In this document: in pieces, positions 1-14,880 of the stretch | How positions within the stretch are numbered: position 1 is the first letter of the stretch | How the letters are laid out: each line of letters starts with the position of its first letter | Origin: Nematostella vectensis | Lineage: Eukaryota; Cnidaria; Anthozoa; Actiniaria; Edwardsiidae | DNA: 64,000 bases | Assembly: GCF_932526225.1 (NCBI RefSeq) | Contig: NC_064034.1 | Coordinates: 5,070,001 to 5,134,000, forward strand | Reading direction: 5' to 3' | Position numbers and translations under genes: made by a program | Notes under the pieces: generated by a model | What the model was told of the DNA's origin: nothing | What the model saw: only the letters and a program-made list of their open reading frames with translations | Database searches by the model: none

Positions 1-3000
1 GAAATGAAGTAAGGTGGGCCTTTGGGTATGTAATACAACCCGTGAAATGAAGTAAGGTGGGCCTTTGGGTATGTAATGCAACACCGTGAAATGAAGTAAG
101 GTGGGCCTTTGGGTATGTAATACAGTACGTGAAATAAAGTAAGGTGGGCCTTTGGGTATGTAATACAACCCGTGAAATGAAGTAAGGTGGGCCTTTGGGT
201 ATGTAATACAACCCGTGAAATGAAGTAAGGTGGGCCTTTGGGTATGTAATGCAACACCGTGAAATGAAGTAAGTTTGGCCTTTGGGTATATAATACAACC
301 CGTGAAATGAAGTAAGGTGGGCCTTTGGGTATGTAATGCAACACGTGAAATGAAGTAAGGTGGGCCTTTAAATATGTAATGCAACACGTGAAATGAAGTA
401 AGGTGGGCCTTTGGGTATGTAAAACAACCCGTGAAATGAAGTAAGGTGGGCCTTTGGGTATGTAATACAACACGTGAAATGAAGTAAGGTGGGCCTTTGG
501 GTACGTAATGCAACACGTAAAATGAAGTAAGGTGGGCCTTTGGGTATGTAATACAACCGGTGAAATGAAGTAAGGTGGGCCTTTGGGTATGTAATGCAAC
601 ACCGTGAAATGAAGTAAGGTTGGCCTTTGGGTATGTAATACAACCCGTGAAATGAAGTAAGGTGGGCCTTTGGGTATGTAATGCAACACGTGAAATGAAG
701 TAAGGTGGGCCTTTAGGTATGTAATGCAACACGTGAAATGAAGTAAGGTGGGCCTTTAGGTATGTAATGCAACACGTGAAATTAAGTAAGGTGGGCCTTT
801 GGGTATGTAATGCAAACTGTTAAATGAAGTAAGGTGGGCCTTTGGGTACGTAATGCAACACGTGAAATGAAGTAAGGTGGGCCTTTGGGTATGTAATGCA
901 ACACGTGAAATGAAGTAAGGTGGGCCTTTGGGTATGTAATGTAACACGTGAAATGAAGTAAGTTGGGCCTTTGGGTATGTAATACAACCCGTGAAATGAA
1001 GTAAGGTGGGCCTTTGGGTATGTAATACAACCCGTGAAATGAAGTAAGGTGGGCCTTTGGGTATGTAATGCAACACCGTGAAATGAAGTAAGGTGGGCCT
1101 TTGGGTATGTAATACAACACGTGAAATGAAGTAAGGTGGGCCTTTGGATATATAATACAACCCGTGAAATGAAGTAAGGTGGGCCTTTGGGTATGTAATG
1201 CAACACGTGAAATGAAGTAAGGTGGGCCTTTAGGTATGTAATGCAACACGTGAAATGAAGTAAGGTGGGCCTTTAAATATGTAATGCAACACGTGAAATG
1301 AAGTAAGGTGGGCCTTTGGGTATGTAATACAACCCGTGAAATGAAGTAAGGTGGGCCATTGGGTATGTAATACAACCCGTGAAATGAAATAAGGTGGGCC
1401 TTTGGGTATGTAATGCCACACGTGAAATGAAGTAAGGTGGGCCTTTGGGTATGTAATACAACCCGTGAAATGAAGTAAGTTGGGCCTTTGTTTATGTAAT
1501 GCAACACGTGAAATGAAGTAAGGTGGGCCTTTAGGTATGTAATGCAACACGTGAAATGAAGTAAGGTGGGCCTTTAGGTATGTAATGCAACACGTGAAAT
1601 GAAGTAAGGTGGGCCTTTGGGTATGTAATGCAAACTGTTAAATGAAGTAAGGTGGGCCTTTGGGTATGTAATACAACACGTGAAATGAAGTAAGGTGGGC
1701 CTTTGGGTACGTAATGCAACACGTGAAATGAAGTAAGGTGGGCCTTTGGGTACGTAATGCAACACGTGAAATGAAGTAAGGTGGGCATTTGGGTACGTAA
1801 TGCAACCCGTGAAATGAAGTAAGGTGGGCCTTTGGGTATGTAATGCAACACGTGAGATGAAGTAAGGTGGGCCTTTAGGTATGTAATGCAACACGTGAAA
1901 TGAAGTAAGGTGGGCCTTTGGGTACGTAATGCAACACGTGAAATGAAGTAAGGTGGGCCTTTGGGTATGTAATACAACCCGTGAAATGAAGTAAGGTTGG
2001 CCTTTGGGTATGTAATGCAACACCGTGAAATGAAGTAAGGTGGGCCTTTGGGTATGTAATGTAACACGTGAAATGAAGTAAGTTGGGCCTTTGGGTATGT
2101 AATACAACCCGTGAAATGAAGTAAGGTGGGCCTTTGGGTATGTAATACAACACGTGAAATGAAGTAAGGTGGGCCTTTGGGTACGTAATGCAACACGTGA
2201 AATGAAGTAAGGTGGGCCTTTGAGTATGTAATACAACCCGTGAAATGAAGTAAGGTGGGCCTTTGGGTATGTAATGCAACACCGTGAAATGAAGTAAGGT
2301 GGGCCTTTGGGTATGTAATACAACACGTGAAATGAAGTAAGGTGGGCCTTTGGGTATGTAATACAACCCGTGAAATGAAGTAAGGTGGGCCTTTGGGTAT
2401 GTAATACAACCCGTGAAATGAAGTAAGGTGGGCCTTTGGGTATGTAATGTAACACGTGAAATGAAGTAAGTTGGGCCTTTGGGTATGTAATACAACCCCT
2501 GAAATGAAGTAAGGTGGGCCTTTGGGTATGTAAGACAACCCGTGAAATGAAGTAAGGTGGGCCTTTGGGTATGTAATGCAACACGTGAAATGAAGTTAGG
2601 TGGGCCTTTGGGTATGTAATACAACCCGTGAAATGAAGTAAGGTGGGCCTTTGGGTATGTAATGCAACACGTGAAATGAAGTAAGGTTGGCCTTTAGGTA
2701 TGTAATGCAACACGTGAAATGAAGTAAGGTGGGCCTTTAGGTATGTAATGCAACACGTGAAATGAAGTAAGGTGGGCCTTTGGGTATGTAATACAACCCG
2801 TGAAATGAAGTAAGGTGGGCCTTTGGGTATGTAATGCAACACCGATAAATGAAGTAAGGTGGGCCTTTGGGTATGTAATACAGTACGTGAAATGAAGTAA
2901 GGTGGGCCTTTGGGTATGTAATACAACCCGTGAAATGAAGTAAGGTGGGCCTTTGGGTATGTAATACAACCCGTGAAATGAAGTAAGGTGGGCCTTGGGG

Positions 3001-3125
3001 TATGTAATGCAACACCGTGAAATGAAGTAAGGTGGGCCTTTGGGTATATAATACAACCCGTGAAATGAAGTAAGGTGGGCCTTTGGGTATGTAATGCAAC
3101 ACGTGAAATGAAGTAAGGTGGGCCT

Positions 3126-5281
3126 TTAGGTATGTAATGCAACACGTGAAATGAAGTAAGGTGGGCCTTTAAATATGTAATGCAACACGTGAAATGAAGT
3201 AAGGTGGGCCTTTGAGTATGTAAAACAACCCGTGAAATGAAGTAAGGTGGGCCTTTGGGTATGTAATACAACACGTGAAATGAAGTAAGGTGGGCCTTTG
3301 GGTACGCAATGCAACACGTGAAATGAAGTAAGGTGGGCCTTTGGGTATGTAATACAACCCGTGAAATGAAGTAAGGTGGGCCTTTGGGTATGTAATGCAA
3401 CACCGTGAAATGAAGTAAGGTGGGCCTTTGGGTATGTAATACAACACGTGAAATGAAGTAAGGTGGGCCTTTGGGTATGTAATGCAACACCGTGAAATGA
3501 AGTAAGGTGGGCCTTTGGGTATGTAATGTAACACGTGAAATGAAGTAAGTTGGGCCTTTGGGTATGTAATACAACCCATGAAATGAAGTAAGGTGGGCCT
3601 TTGGGTATGTAATACAACACGTGAAATGAAGTAAGGTGGGCCTTTGGGTACGTAATGCAACACGTGAAATGAAGTAAGGTGGGCCTTTGGGTATGTAATA
3701 CAACCCGTGAAATGAAGTAAGGTGGGCCTTTGGGTATGTAATGCAACACCGTGAAATGAAGTAAGGTGGGCCTTTGGGTATGTAATACAACACGTGAAAT
3801 GAAGTAAGGTGGGCCTTTGGGTATGTAATACAACCCGTGAAATGAAGTAAGGTGGGCCTTTGGGTATGTAATACAACCCGTGAAATGAAGTAAGGTGGGC
3901 CTTTGGGTATGTAATGTAACACGTGAAATGAAGTAAGTTGGGCCTTTGGGTATGTAATACAACCCCTGAAATAAAGTAAGGTGGGCCTTTGGGTATGTAA
4001 TACAACCCGTGAAATGAAGTAAGGTGGGCCTTTGGGTATGTAATGCAACACGTGAAATGAAGTTAGGTGGGCCTTTGGGTATGTAATACAACCCGTGAAA
4101 TGAAGTAAGGTGGGCCTTTGGGTATGTAATGCAACACGTGAAATGAAGTAAGGTGGGCCTTTAGGTATGTAATGCAACACGTGAAATGAAGTAAGGTGGG
4201 CCTTTAGGTATGTAATGCAACACGTGAAATGAAGTAAGGTGGGCCTTTAAATATGTAATGCAACACGTGAAATGAAGTAAGGTGGGCCTTTGAGTATGTA
4301 AAACAACCCGTGAAATGAAGTAAGGTGGGCCTTTGGGTATGTAATACAACACGTGAAATGAAGTAAGGTGGGCCTTTGGGTACGCAATGCAACACGTGAA
4401 ATGAAGTAAGGTGGGCCTTTGGGTATGTAATACAACCCGTGAAATGAAGTAAGGTGGGCCTTTGGGTATGTAATGCAACACCGTGAAATGAAGTAAGGTG
4501 GGCCTTTGGGTATGTAATACAACACGTGAAATGAAGTAAGGTGGGCCTTTGGGTATGTAATGCAACACCGTGAAATGAAGTAAGGTGGGCCTTTGGGTAT
4601 GTAATGTAACACGTGAAATGAAGTAAGTTGGGCCTTTGGGTATGTAATACAACCCATGAAATGAAGTAAGGTGGGCCTTTGGGTATGTAATACAACACGT
4701 GAAATGAAGTAAGGTGGGCCTTTGGGTACGTAATGCAACACGTGAAATGAAGTAAGGTGGGCCTTTGGGTATGTAATACAACCCGTGAAATGAAGTAAGG
4801 TGGGCCTTTGGGTATGTAATGCAACACCGTGAAATGAAGTAAGGTGGGCCTTTGGGTATGTAATACAACACGTGAAATGAAGTAAGGTGGGCCTTTGGGT
4901 ATGTAATACAACCCGTGAAATGAAGTAAGGTGGGCCTTTGGGTATGTAATACAACCCGTGAAATGAAGTAAGGTGGGCCTTTGGGTATGTAATGTAACAC
5001 GTGAAATGAAGTAAGTTGGGCCTTTGGGTATGTAATACAACCCCTGAAATAAAGTAAGGTGGGCCTTTGGGTATGTAATACAACCCGTGAAATGAAGTGA
5101 GGTGGGCCTTTGGGTATGTAATGCAACACGTGAAATGAAGTTAGGTGGGCCTTTGGGTATGTAATACAACCCGTGAAATGAAGTAAGGTGGGCCTTTGGG
5201 TATGTAATGCAACACGTGAAATGAAGTAAGGTGGGCCTTTAGGTATGTAATGCAACACGTGAAATGAAGTAAGGTGGGCCT
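3126..5281. repeat. 1078-bp tandem duplication inside the satellite
   Basis: Units 3126-4203 recur at 4204-5281 with the same order of variant units (CCTTTAAAT, GAGTATGTAAAACAACC, GGGTACGCAATGC, CCCATGAAATG, CCCCTGAAATAAAG) and only a few substitutions, such as AAGTAAGG versus AAGTGAGG near 5097. The 1078-bp period equals 25 units of 43 bp plus three extra bases from 44-bp variants. The near identity points to a recent local duplication by unequal exchange or replication slippage. Confidence 0.85.
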
Positions 5282-8200
5282 TTAGGTATGTAATGCAACA
5301 CGTGAAATGAAGTAAGGTGGGCCTTTGGGTATGTAATACAACCCGTGAAATGAAGTAAGGTGGGCCTTTGGGTATGTAATGCAACACCGTGAAATGAAGT
5401 AAGGTGGGCCTTTGGGTATGTAATACAGTACGTGAAATAAAGTAAGGTGGGCCTTTGGGTATGTAATACAACCCGTGAAATGAAGTAAGGTGGGCCTTTG
5501 GGTATGTAATACAACCCGTGAAATGAAGTAAGGTGGGCCTTTGGGTATGTAATGCAACACCGTGAAATGAAGTAAGTTTGGCCTTTGGGTATATAATACA
5601 ACCCGTGAAATGAAGTAAGGTGGGCCTTTGGGTATGTAATGCAACACGTGAAATGAAGTAAGGTGGGCCTTTAAATATGTAATGCAACACGTGAAATGAA
5701 GTAAGGTGGGCCTTTGGGTATGTAAAACAACCCGTGAAATGAAGTAAGGTGGGCCTTTGGGTATGTAATACAACACGTGAAATGAAGTAAGGTGGGCCTT
5801 TGGGTACGTAATGCAACACGTAAAATGAAGTAAGGTGGGCCTTTGGGTATGTAATACAACCGGTGAAATGAAGTAAGGTGGGCCTTTGGGTATGTAATGC
5901 AACACCGTGAAATGAAGTAAGGTTGGCCTTTGGGTATGTAATACAACACGTGAAATGAAGTAAGGTGGGCCTTTGGGTATGTAATACAACCCGTGAAATG
6001 AAGTAAGGTGGGCCTTTGGGTATGTAATACAACCCGTGAAATGAAGTAAGGTGGGCCTTTGGGTATGTAATGCCACACGTGAAATGAAGTGAGGTGGGCC
6101 TTTGGGTATGTAATACAACCCGTGAAATGAAATAAGGTGGGCCTTTGGGTATGTAATGCAACACGTGAAATGAAGTAAGGTGGGCCTTTAGGTATGTAAT
6201 GCAACACGTGAAATGAAGTAAGGTGGGCCTTTAAATATGTAATGCAACACGTGAAATGAAGTAAGGTGGGCCTTTGGGTATGTAATACAACCCGTGAAAT
6301 GAAGTAAGGTGGGCCTTTGGGTATGTAATACAACACGTGAAATGAAGTTAGGTGGGCCTTTGGGTATGTAATACAACCCGTGAAATGAAGTAAGGTGGGC
6401 CTTTGGGTATGTAATGCAACACGTGAAATGAAGTAAGGTTGGCCTTTAGGTATGTAATGCAACACGTGAAATGAAGTAAGGTGGGCCTTTAGGTATGTAA
6501 TGCAACACGTGAAATGAAGTAAGGTGGGCCTTTGGGTATGTAATACAACCCGTGAAATGAAGTAAGGTGGGCCTTTGGGTATGTAATGCAACACCGTGAA
6601 ATGAAGTAAGGTGGGCCTTTGGGTATGTAATGCAACACGTGAAATGAAGTAAGGTGGGCCTTTAGGTATGTAATGCAACACGTGAAATGAAGTAAGGTGG
6701 GCCTTTAAATATGTAATGCAACACGTGAAATGAAGTAAGGTGGGCCTTTGGGTATGTAATGCAACCCGTGAAATGAAGTAAGGTGGGCCTTTGGGTATGT
6801 AATACAACCCGTGAAATGAAATAAGGTTTGCCTTTGGGTATGTAATGCCACACGTGAAATGAAGTAAGGTGGGCCTTTGGGTATGTAATACAACCCGTGA
6901 AATGAAGTAAGGTGGGCCTTTGGGTATGTAATGCAACACGTGAAATGAAGTAAGGTGGGCCTTTAGGTATGTAATGCAACACGTGAAATGAAGTAAGGTG
7001 GGCCTTTAGGTATGTAATGCAACACGTGAAATGAAGTAAGGTGGGCATTTTGGTATGTAATACAACCCGTGAAATGAAGTAAGGTGGGCATTTGGGTATG
7101 TAATGCAACACGTGAAATGAAGTAAGGTGGGCCTTTGGGTATGTAATGCAACACGTGAAATGAAGTAAGGTGGGCATTTGGGTATGTAATACAACCCGTA
7201 AAATGAAGTAAGGTGGGCCTTTGGGTATGTAATGCAGCCCGTAAAATGAAGTAAGGTGGGCCTTTGGGTATGTAATGCAACACGTGAAATGAAGTAAGGT
7301 GGGCCTTTGGATATGTAATACAACCCGTGAAATGAAGTAGGGTGGGCATTTGGGTATGTAATGCAACTCGTGAAATGAAGTAAGGTGGGCCTTTGGGTAT
7401 GTAATGCAACACGTGAAATGAAGTAAGGTGGGCCTTTGGGTATGTAATGCAACACGTTAAATGAAGTAAGGTGGGCATTTGGGTATGTAATGAAACTCGT
7501 GAAATGAAGTAAGGTGGGCCTTTGGGTATGTAATGCAACACGTGAAAAGAAGTAAGGTGGGCCTTTGAGAATGTAATACAACACGTGAAATGGAGTAAGG
7601 TGGGCCTTTGGTTATGTAATGCAACACGTGAAATGAAGTAAGGTGGGGCTTTGGGTATGTAATGCAACACCGTGAAATGTAGTAAGGTGGGCCTTTGGGT
7701 ATGTAATGCAAACCGTGAAATGAAGTAAGGTGGGCCTTTGGGTATGTAATGCAACACGTGAAATGAAGTAAGGTGGGCCTTTGGGTATGTAATGCAACCC
7801 GTGTAATTATGTAAGGTGGGCCTTTCGGTATGTAATGCAACACGTGAAATGAAGTAAGGTGGGCCTTTGGGTATGTAATGCAACACGTGAAATAAAGTAA
7901 GGTGGGCCTTTGGGTATGTAATGCAACACGTGAAATAAAGTAGGGTGGGCCTTTGGGTATGTAATGCAACACGTGAAATGAAGTAAGGTGGGCCTTTGGG
8001 TATGTAATGCAACACGTGAAATGAAGTAAGGTGGGCCTTTGGGTATGTAATGCAACACGTAAAATGAAGTAAGGTGGGCCTTTGGATATGTAATACAACC
8101 CGTGAAATGAAGTAAGGTGGGCCTTTGGGTATGTAATGCAACACGTGAAATGAAGTAAGGTGGGCCTTTGGGTATGTGATGCCACACGTGAAATGAAGTA

Positions 8201-8385
8201 AGGTGGACCTTTGGGTACGTAATGCAACACGTGAAATAAAGTAAGGTGGGCCTTTGGGTATGTAATGCAACACGTGAAATAAAGTAAGGTGGGCCTTTGG
8301 GTATGTAATGCAACACGTGAAATGAAGTAAGATGGGCCTTTGGGTATGTAATACAACCCGTGAAATGAAGTAAGGTGGGCCTTTG

Positions 8386-11300
8386 GGTATGTAATACAAC
8401 CCGTGAAATGAAGTAAGGTGGGCCTTTGGGTATGTAATGCCACACGTGAAATGAAGTAAGGTGGGCCTTTGGATATATAATACAACCCGTGAAATGAAGT
8501 AAGGTGGGCCTTTGGGTATGTAATGCAACACGTGAAATGAAGTAAGGTGGGCCTTTAGGTATGTAATGCAACACGTGAAATGAAGTAAGGTGGGCCTTTA
8601 AATATGTAATGCAACACGTGAAATGAAGTAAGGTGGGCCTTTGGGTATGTAATACAACCCGTGAAATGAAGTAAGGTGGGCCTTTGGGTATGTAATACAA
8701 CCCGTGAAATGAAATAAGGTTTGCCTTTGGGTATGTAATGCCACACGTGAAATGAAGTAAGGTGGGCCTTTGGGTATGTAATACAACCCGTGAAATGAAG
8801 TAAGGTGGGCCTTTGGGTATGTAATGCAACACGTGAAATGAAGTAAGGTGGGCCTTTAGGTATGTAATGCAACACGTGAAATGAAGTAAGGTGGGCCTTT
8901 AGGTATGTAATGCAACACGTGAAATGAAGTAAGGTGGGCCTTTGGGTATGTAATGCAAACTGTTAAATGAAGTAAGGTGGGCCTTTGGGTACGTAATACA
9001 ACCCGTGAAATGAAATAAGGTGGGCCTTTGGTTATGTAATGCAACACGTGAAATGAAGTAAGGTGGGCCTTTGGGTATGTAATACAACACGTGAAATGAA
9101 TTAAGGTGGGCCTTTGGGTATGTAATGTAACTTGTGAAATGAAGTAAGGTGGGCCTTTGGGTATGTAATGTAACACGTGAAATGAAGTAAGGTGGGCCTT
9201 TGGGTATGTAATGTAACACCTGAAATGAAGTAAGGTGGTCCTTTGGGTATGTAATGCAACACGTGTAATGAAGTAAGGTGGGCCGATGGGTATGTTATGC
9301 AACCCGTGTAATTATGTAAGGTGGGCCTTTCGGTATGTAATGCAACACGTGAAATGAAGTAAGGTGGGTTTTTGGGTATGTAATACAACACGTGAAATGA
9401 AGTAAGGTGGGCCTTTGGGTACGTAATGTAACACGTGAAATGAAGTAAGGTGGGCCTTTGGGTATGTAATGTAACACGTGAAATGAAGTAAGGTGGGCCT
9501 TTGGGTATGTAATGTAACACCTGAAATGAAGTAAGGTGGGCCTTTGGGTATGTAATGCAACACGTGTAATGAAGTAAGGTGGGCCGATGGGTATGTAATG
9601 CAACCCGTGTAATTATGTAAGGTGGGCCTTTCGGTATGTAATGCAACACGTGAAATGAAGTAAGGTGGGCCTTTGGGTATGTAATGCAACACGTGAAATG
9701 AAGTAAGGTGGGCCTTTGGGTATGTAATGCAACACGTGAAATAAAGTAGGGTGGGCCTTTGGGTATGTAATGCAACACGTGAAATGAAGTAAGGTGGGCC
9801 TTTAAATATGTAATGCAACACGTGAAATGAAGTAAGGTGGGCCTTTGGGTATGTAATACAACCCGTGAAATGAAGTAAGGTGGGCCTTTGGGTATGTAAT
9901 ACAACACGTGAAATGAAGTAAGGTGGGCCTTTGTTTACGTAATGCAACACGTGAAATGAAGTAAGGTGGGCCTTTGGGTATGTAATACAACCCGTGAAAT
10001 GAAGTAAGGTGGGCCTTTAGGTATGTAATGCAACACGTGAAATGAAGTAAGGTGGGCCTTTAAATATGTAATGCAACACGTGAAATGAAGTAAGGTGGGC
10101 CTTTGGGTATGTAATACAACCCGTGAAATGAAGTAAGGTGGGCCTTTGGGTATGTAATACAACCCGTGAAATGAAATAAGGTTTGCCTTTGGGTATGTAA
10201 TGCCACACGTGAAATGAAGTAAGGTGGGCCTTTGGGTATGTAATACAACCCGTGAAATGAAGTAAGGTGGGCCTTTGGGTATGTAATGCAACACGTGAAA
10301 TGAAGTAAGGTGGGCCTTTAGGTATGTAATGCAACACGTGAAATAAAGTAAGGTTGGGCTTTAGGTATGTAATGCAACACGTGAAATGAAGTAAGGTGGG
10401 CATTTTGGTATGTAATACAACCCGTGAAATGAAGTAAGGTGGGCATTTGGGTATGTAATTCAACACGTGAAATGAAGTAAGGTGGGCCTTTGGGTATGTA
10501 ATGCAACACGTGAAATGAAGTAAGGTGGGCATTTGGGTATGTAATACAACCCGTAAAATGAAGTAAGGTGGGCCTTTGGGTATGTAATGCAGCCCGTAAA
10601 ATGAAGTAAGGTGGGCCTTTGGGTATGTAATGCAACACGTGAAATGAAGTAAGGTGGGCCTTTGGATATGTAATACAACCCGTGAAATGAAGTAAGGTGG
10701 GCATTTGGGTATGTAATGCAACTCGTGAAATGAAGTAAGGTGGGCCTTTGGGTATGTAATGGAACACGTGAAATGAAGTAAGGTGGGCCTTTGGGTATGT
10801 AATGCAACACGTGAAATGAAGTAAGGTGGGCATTTGGGTATGTAATGAAACACGTAAAATGAAGTAAGGTGGGCCTTTGGGTATGTAATGCAACACGTGA
10901 AAAGAAGTAAGGTGGGCCTTTGAGAATGTAATACAACACGTGAAATGGAGTAAGGTGGGCCTTTGGTTATGTAATGCAACACGTGAAATGAAGTAAGGTG
11001 GGGCTTTGGGTATGTAATGCAACACCGTGAAATGAAGTAAGGTGGGCCTTTGGGTATGTAATGCAAACCGTGAAATGAAGTAAGGTGGGCCTTTGGGTAT
11101 GTAATGCAACACGTGAAATGAAGTAAGGTGGGCCTTTGGGTACGTAATGTAACACGTGAAATGAAGTAAGGTGGGCCTTTGGGTATGTAATGTAACACGT
11201 GAAATGAAGTAAGGTGGGCCTTTGGGTATGTAATGTAACACCTGAAATGAAGTAAGGTGGGCCTTTGGGTATGTAATGCAACACGTGTAATGAAGTAAGG

Positions 11301-14300
11301 TGGGCCTATGGGTATGTAATGCAACCCGTGTAATTATGTAAGGTGGGCCTTTCGGTATGTAATGCAACACGTGAAATGAAGTAAGGTGGGCCTTTGGGTA
11401 TGTAATGCAACACGTGAAATAAAGTAAGGTGGGCCTTTGGGTATGTAATGCAACACGTGAAATAAAGTAGGGTGGGCCTTTGGGTATGTAATGCAACACG
11501 TGAAATGAAGTAAGGTGGGCCTTTGGGTATGTAATGCAACACGTGAAATGAAGTAAGGTGGGCCTTTGGGTATGTAATGCAACACGTAAAATGAAGTAAG
11601 GTGGGCCTTTGGATATGTAATACAACCCGTGAAATGAAGTAAGGTGGGCCTTTGGGTATGTAATGCAACACGTGAAATGAAGTAAGGTGGGCCTTTGGGT
11701 ATGTGATGCCACACGTGAAATGAAGTAAGGTGGGCCTTTGGGTACGTAATGCAACACGTGAAATAAAGTAAGGTGGGCCTTTGGGTATGTAATGCAACAC
11801 GTGAAATAAAGTAAGGTGGGCCTTTGGGTATGTAATGCAACACGTGAAATGAAGTAAGATGGGCCTTTGGGTATGTAATACAACCCGTGAAATGAAGTAA
11901 GGTGGGCCTTTGGGTATGTAATACAACCCGTGAAATGAAGTAAGGTGGGCCTTTGGGTATGTAATGCCACACGTGAAATGAAGTAAGGTGGGCCTTTGGA
12001 TATATAATACAACCCGTGAAATGAAGTAAGGTGGGCCTTTGGGTATGTAATGCAACACGTGAAATGAAGTAAGGTGGGCCTTTAGGTATGTAATACAACA
12101 CGTGAAATGAAGTAAGGTGGGCCTTTAAATATGTAATGCAACACGTGAAATGAAGTAAGGTGGGCCTTTGGGTATGTAATACAACCCGTGAAATGAAGTA
12201 AGGTGGGCCTTTGGGTATGTAATACAACCCGTGAAATGAAATAAGGTTTGCCTTTGGGTATGTAATGCCACACGTGAAATGAAGTAAGGTGGGCCTTTGG
12301 GTATGTAATACAACCCGTGAAATGAAGTAAGGTCGGCCTTTGGGTATGTAATGCAATACGTGAAATGAAGTAAGGTGGGCCTTTAGGTATGTAATGCAAC
12401 ACGTGAAATGAAGTAAGGTGGGCCTTTGGGTATGTAATACAACCCGTGAAATGAAGTAAGGTGGGCCTTTGGGTATGTAATACAACCCGTGAAATGAAGT
12501 AAGGTGGGCCTTTAGGTATGTAATGCAACACGTGAAATGAAGTAAGGTGGGCCTTTAAATATGTAATGCAACACGTGAAATGAAGTAAGGTGGGCCTTTG
12601 GGTATGTAATACAACCCGTGAAATGAAGTAAGGTGGGCCTTTGGGTATGTAATACAACCCGTGAAATGAAATAAGGTTTGCCTTTGGGTATGTAATGCCA
12701 CACGTGAAATGAAGTAAGGTGGGCCTTTGGGTATGTAATACAACCCGTGAAATGAAGTAAGGTGGGCCTTTGGGTATGTAATGCAACACGTGAAATGAAG
12801 TAAGGTGGGCCTTTAGGTATGTAATGCAACACGTGAAATAAAGTAAGGTGGGGCTTTAGGTATGTAATGCAACACGTGAAATGAAGTAAGATGGGCATTT
12901 TGGTATGTAATACAACCCGTGAAATGAAGTAAGGTGGGCATTTGGGTATTTAATTCAACACGTGAAATGAAGTAAGGTGGGCCTTTGGGTATGTAATGCA
13001 ACACGTGAAATGAAGTAAGGTGGGCATTTGGGTATGTAATACAACCCGTAAAATGAAGTAAGGTGGGCCTTTGGGTATGTAATGCAGCCCGTAAAATGAA
13101 GTAAGGTGGGCCTTTGGGTATGTAATGCAACACGTGAAATGAAGTAAGGTGGGCCTTTGGATATGTAATACAACCCGTGAAATGAAGTAAGGTGGGCATT
13201 TGGGTATGTAATGCAACTCGTGAAATGAAGTAAGGTGGGCCTTTGGGTATGTAATGCAACACGTGAAATGAAGTAAGGTGGGCCTTTGGGTATGTAATGC
13301 AACACGTGAAATGAAGTAAGGTGGGCATTTGGGTATGTAATGAAACACGTAAAATGAAGTAAGGTGGGCCTTTGGGTATGTAATGCAACACGTGAAAAGA
13401 AGTAAGGTGGGCCTTTGAGAATGTAATACAACACGTGAAATGGAGTAAGGTGGGCCTTTGGTTATGTAATGCAACACGTGAAATGAAGTAAGGTGGGGCT
13501 TTGGGTATGTAATGCAACACCGTGAAATGAAGTAAGGTGGGCCTTTGGGTATGTAATGCAAACCGTGAAATGAAGTAAGGTGGGCCTTTGGGTATGTAAT
13601 GCAACACGTGAAATGAAGTAAGGTGGGCCTTTGGGTACGTAATGTAACACGTGAAATGAAGTAAGGTGGGCCTTTGGGTATGTAATGTAACACGTGAAAT
13701 GAAGTAAGGTGGGCCTTTGGGTATGTAATGTAACACCTGAAATGAAGTAAGGTGGGCCTTTGGGTATGTAATGCAACACGTGTAATGAAGTAAGGTGGGC
13801 CTATGGGTATGTAATGCAACCCGTGTAATTATGTAAGGTGGGCCTTTCGGTATGTAATGCAACACGTGAAATGAAGTAAGGTGGGCCTTTGGGTATGTAA
13901 TGCAACACGTGAAATAAAGTAAGGTGGGCCTTTGGGTATGTAATGCAACACGTGAAATAAAGTAGGGTGGGCCTTTGGGTATGTAATGCAACACGTGAAA
14001 TGAAGTAAGGTGGGCCTTTGGGTATGTAATGCAACACGTGAAATGAAGTAAGGTGGGCCTTTGGGTATGTAATGCAACACGTAAAATGAAGTAAGGTGGG
14101 CCTTTGGATATGTAATACAACCCGTGAAATGAAGTAAGGTGGGCCTTTGGGTATGTAATGCAACACGTGAAATGAAGTAAGGTGGGCCTTTGGGTATGTG
14201 ATGCCACACGTGAAATGAAGTAAGGTGGGCCTTTGGGTACGTAATGCAACACGTGAAATAAAGTAAGGTGGGCCTTTGGGTATGTAATGCAACACGTGAA

Positions 14301-14880
14301 ATAAAGTAAGGTGGGCCTTTGGGTATGTAATGCAACACGTGAAATGAAGTAAGATGGGCCTTTGGGTATGTAATACAACCCGTGAAATGAAGTAAGGTGG
14401 GCCTTTGGGTATGTAATACAACCCGTGAAATGAAGTAAGGTGGGCCTTTGGGTATGTAATGCCACACGTGAAATGAAGTAAGGTGGGCCTTTGGATATAT
14501 AATACAACCCGTGAAATGAAGTAAGGTGGGCCTTTGGGTATGTAATGCAACACGTGAAATGAAGTAAGGTGGGCCTTTAGGTATGTAATACAACACGTGA
14601 AATGAAGTAAGGTGGGCCTTTAAATATGTAATGCAACACGTGAAATGAAGTAAGGTGGGCCTTTGGGTATGTAATACAACCCGTGAAATGAAGTAAGGTG
14701 GGCCTTTGGGTATGTAATACAACCCGTGAAATGAAATAAGGTTTGCCTTTGGGTATGTAATGCCACACGTGAAATGAAGTAAGGTGGGCCTTTGGGTATG
14801 TAATACAACCCGTGAAATGAAGTAAGGTGGGCCTTTGGGTATGTAATGCAACACGTGAAATGAAGTAAGGTGGGCCTTTG
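8386..14880. repeat. Satellite higher-order block, copy A (6495-bp offset)
   Basis: The pattern of variant units from about 8.39 kb to 14.88 kb is repeated 6495 bp downstream. For example, the rare GGGTTTTTGGG unit lies at 9366 and 15861, and a series of variant units keeps exactly this offset. Inside the block a 2495-bp repeat is nested: the GAGAATGTAATAC variant occurs at 10922 and 13417. 6495 bp is 151 units of 43 bp plus two bases. The block edges are approximate. Confidence 0.8.
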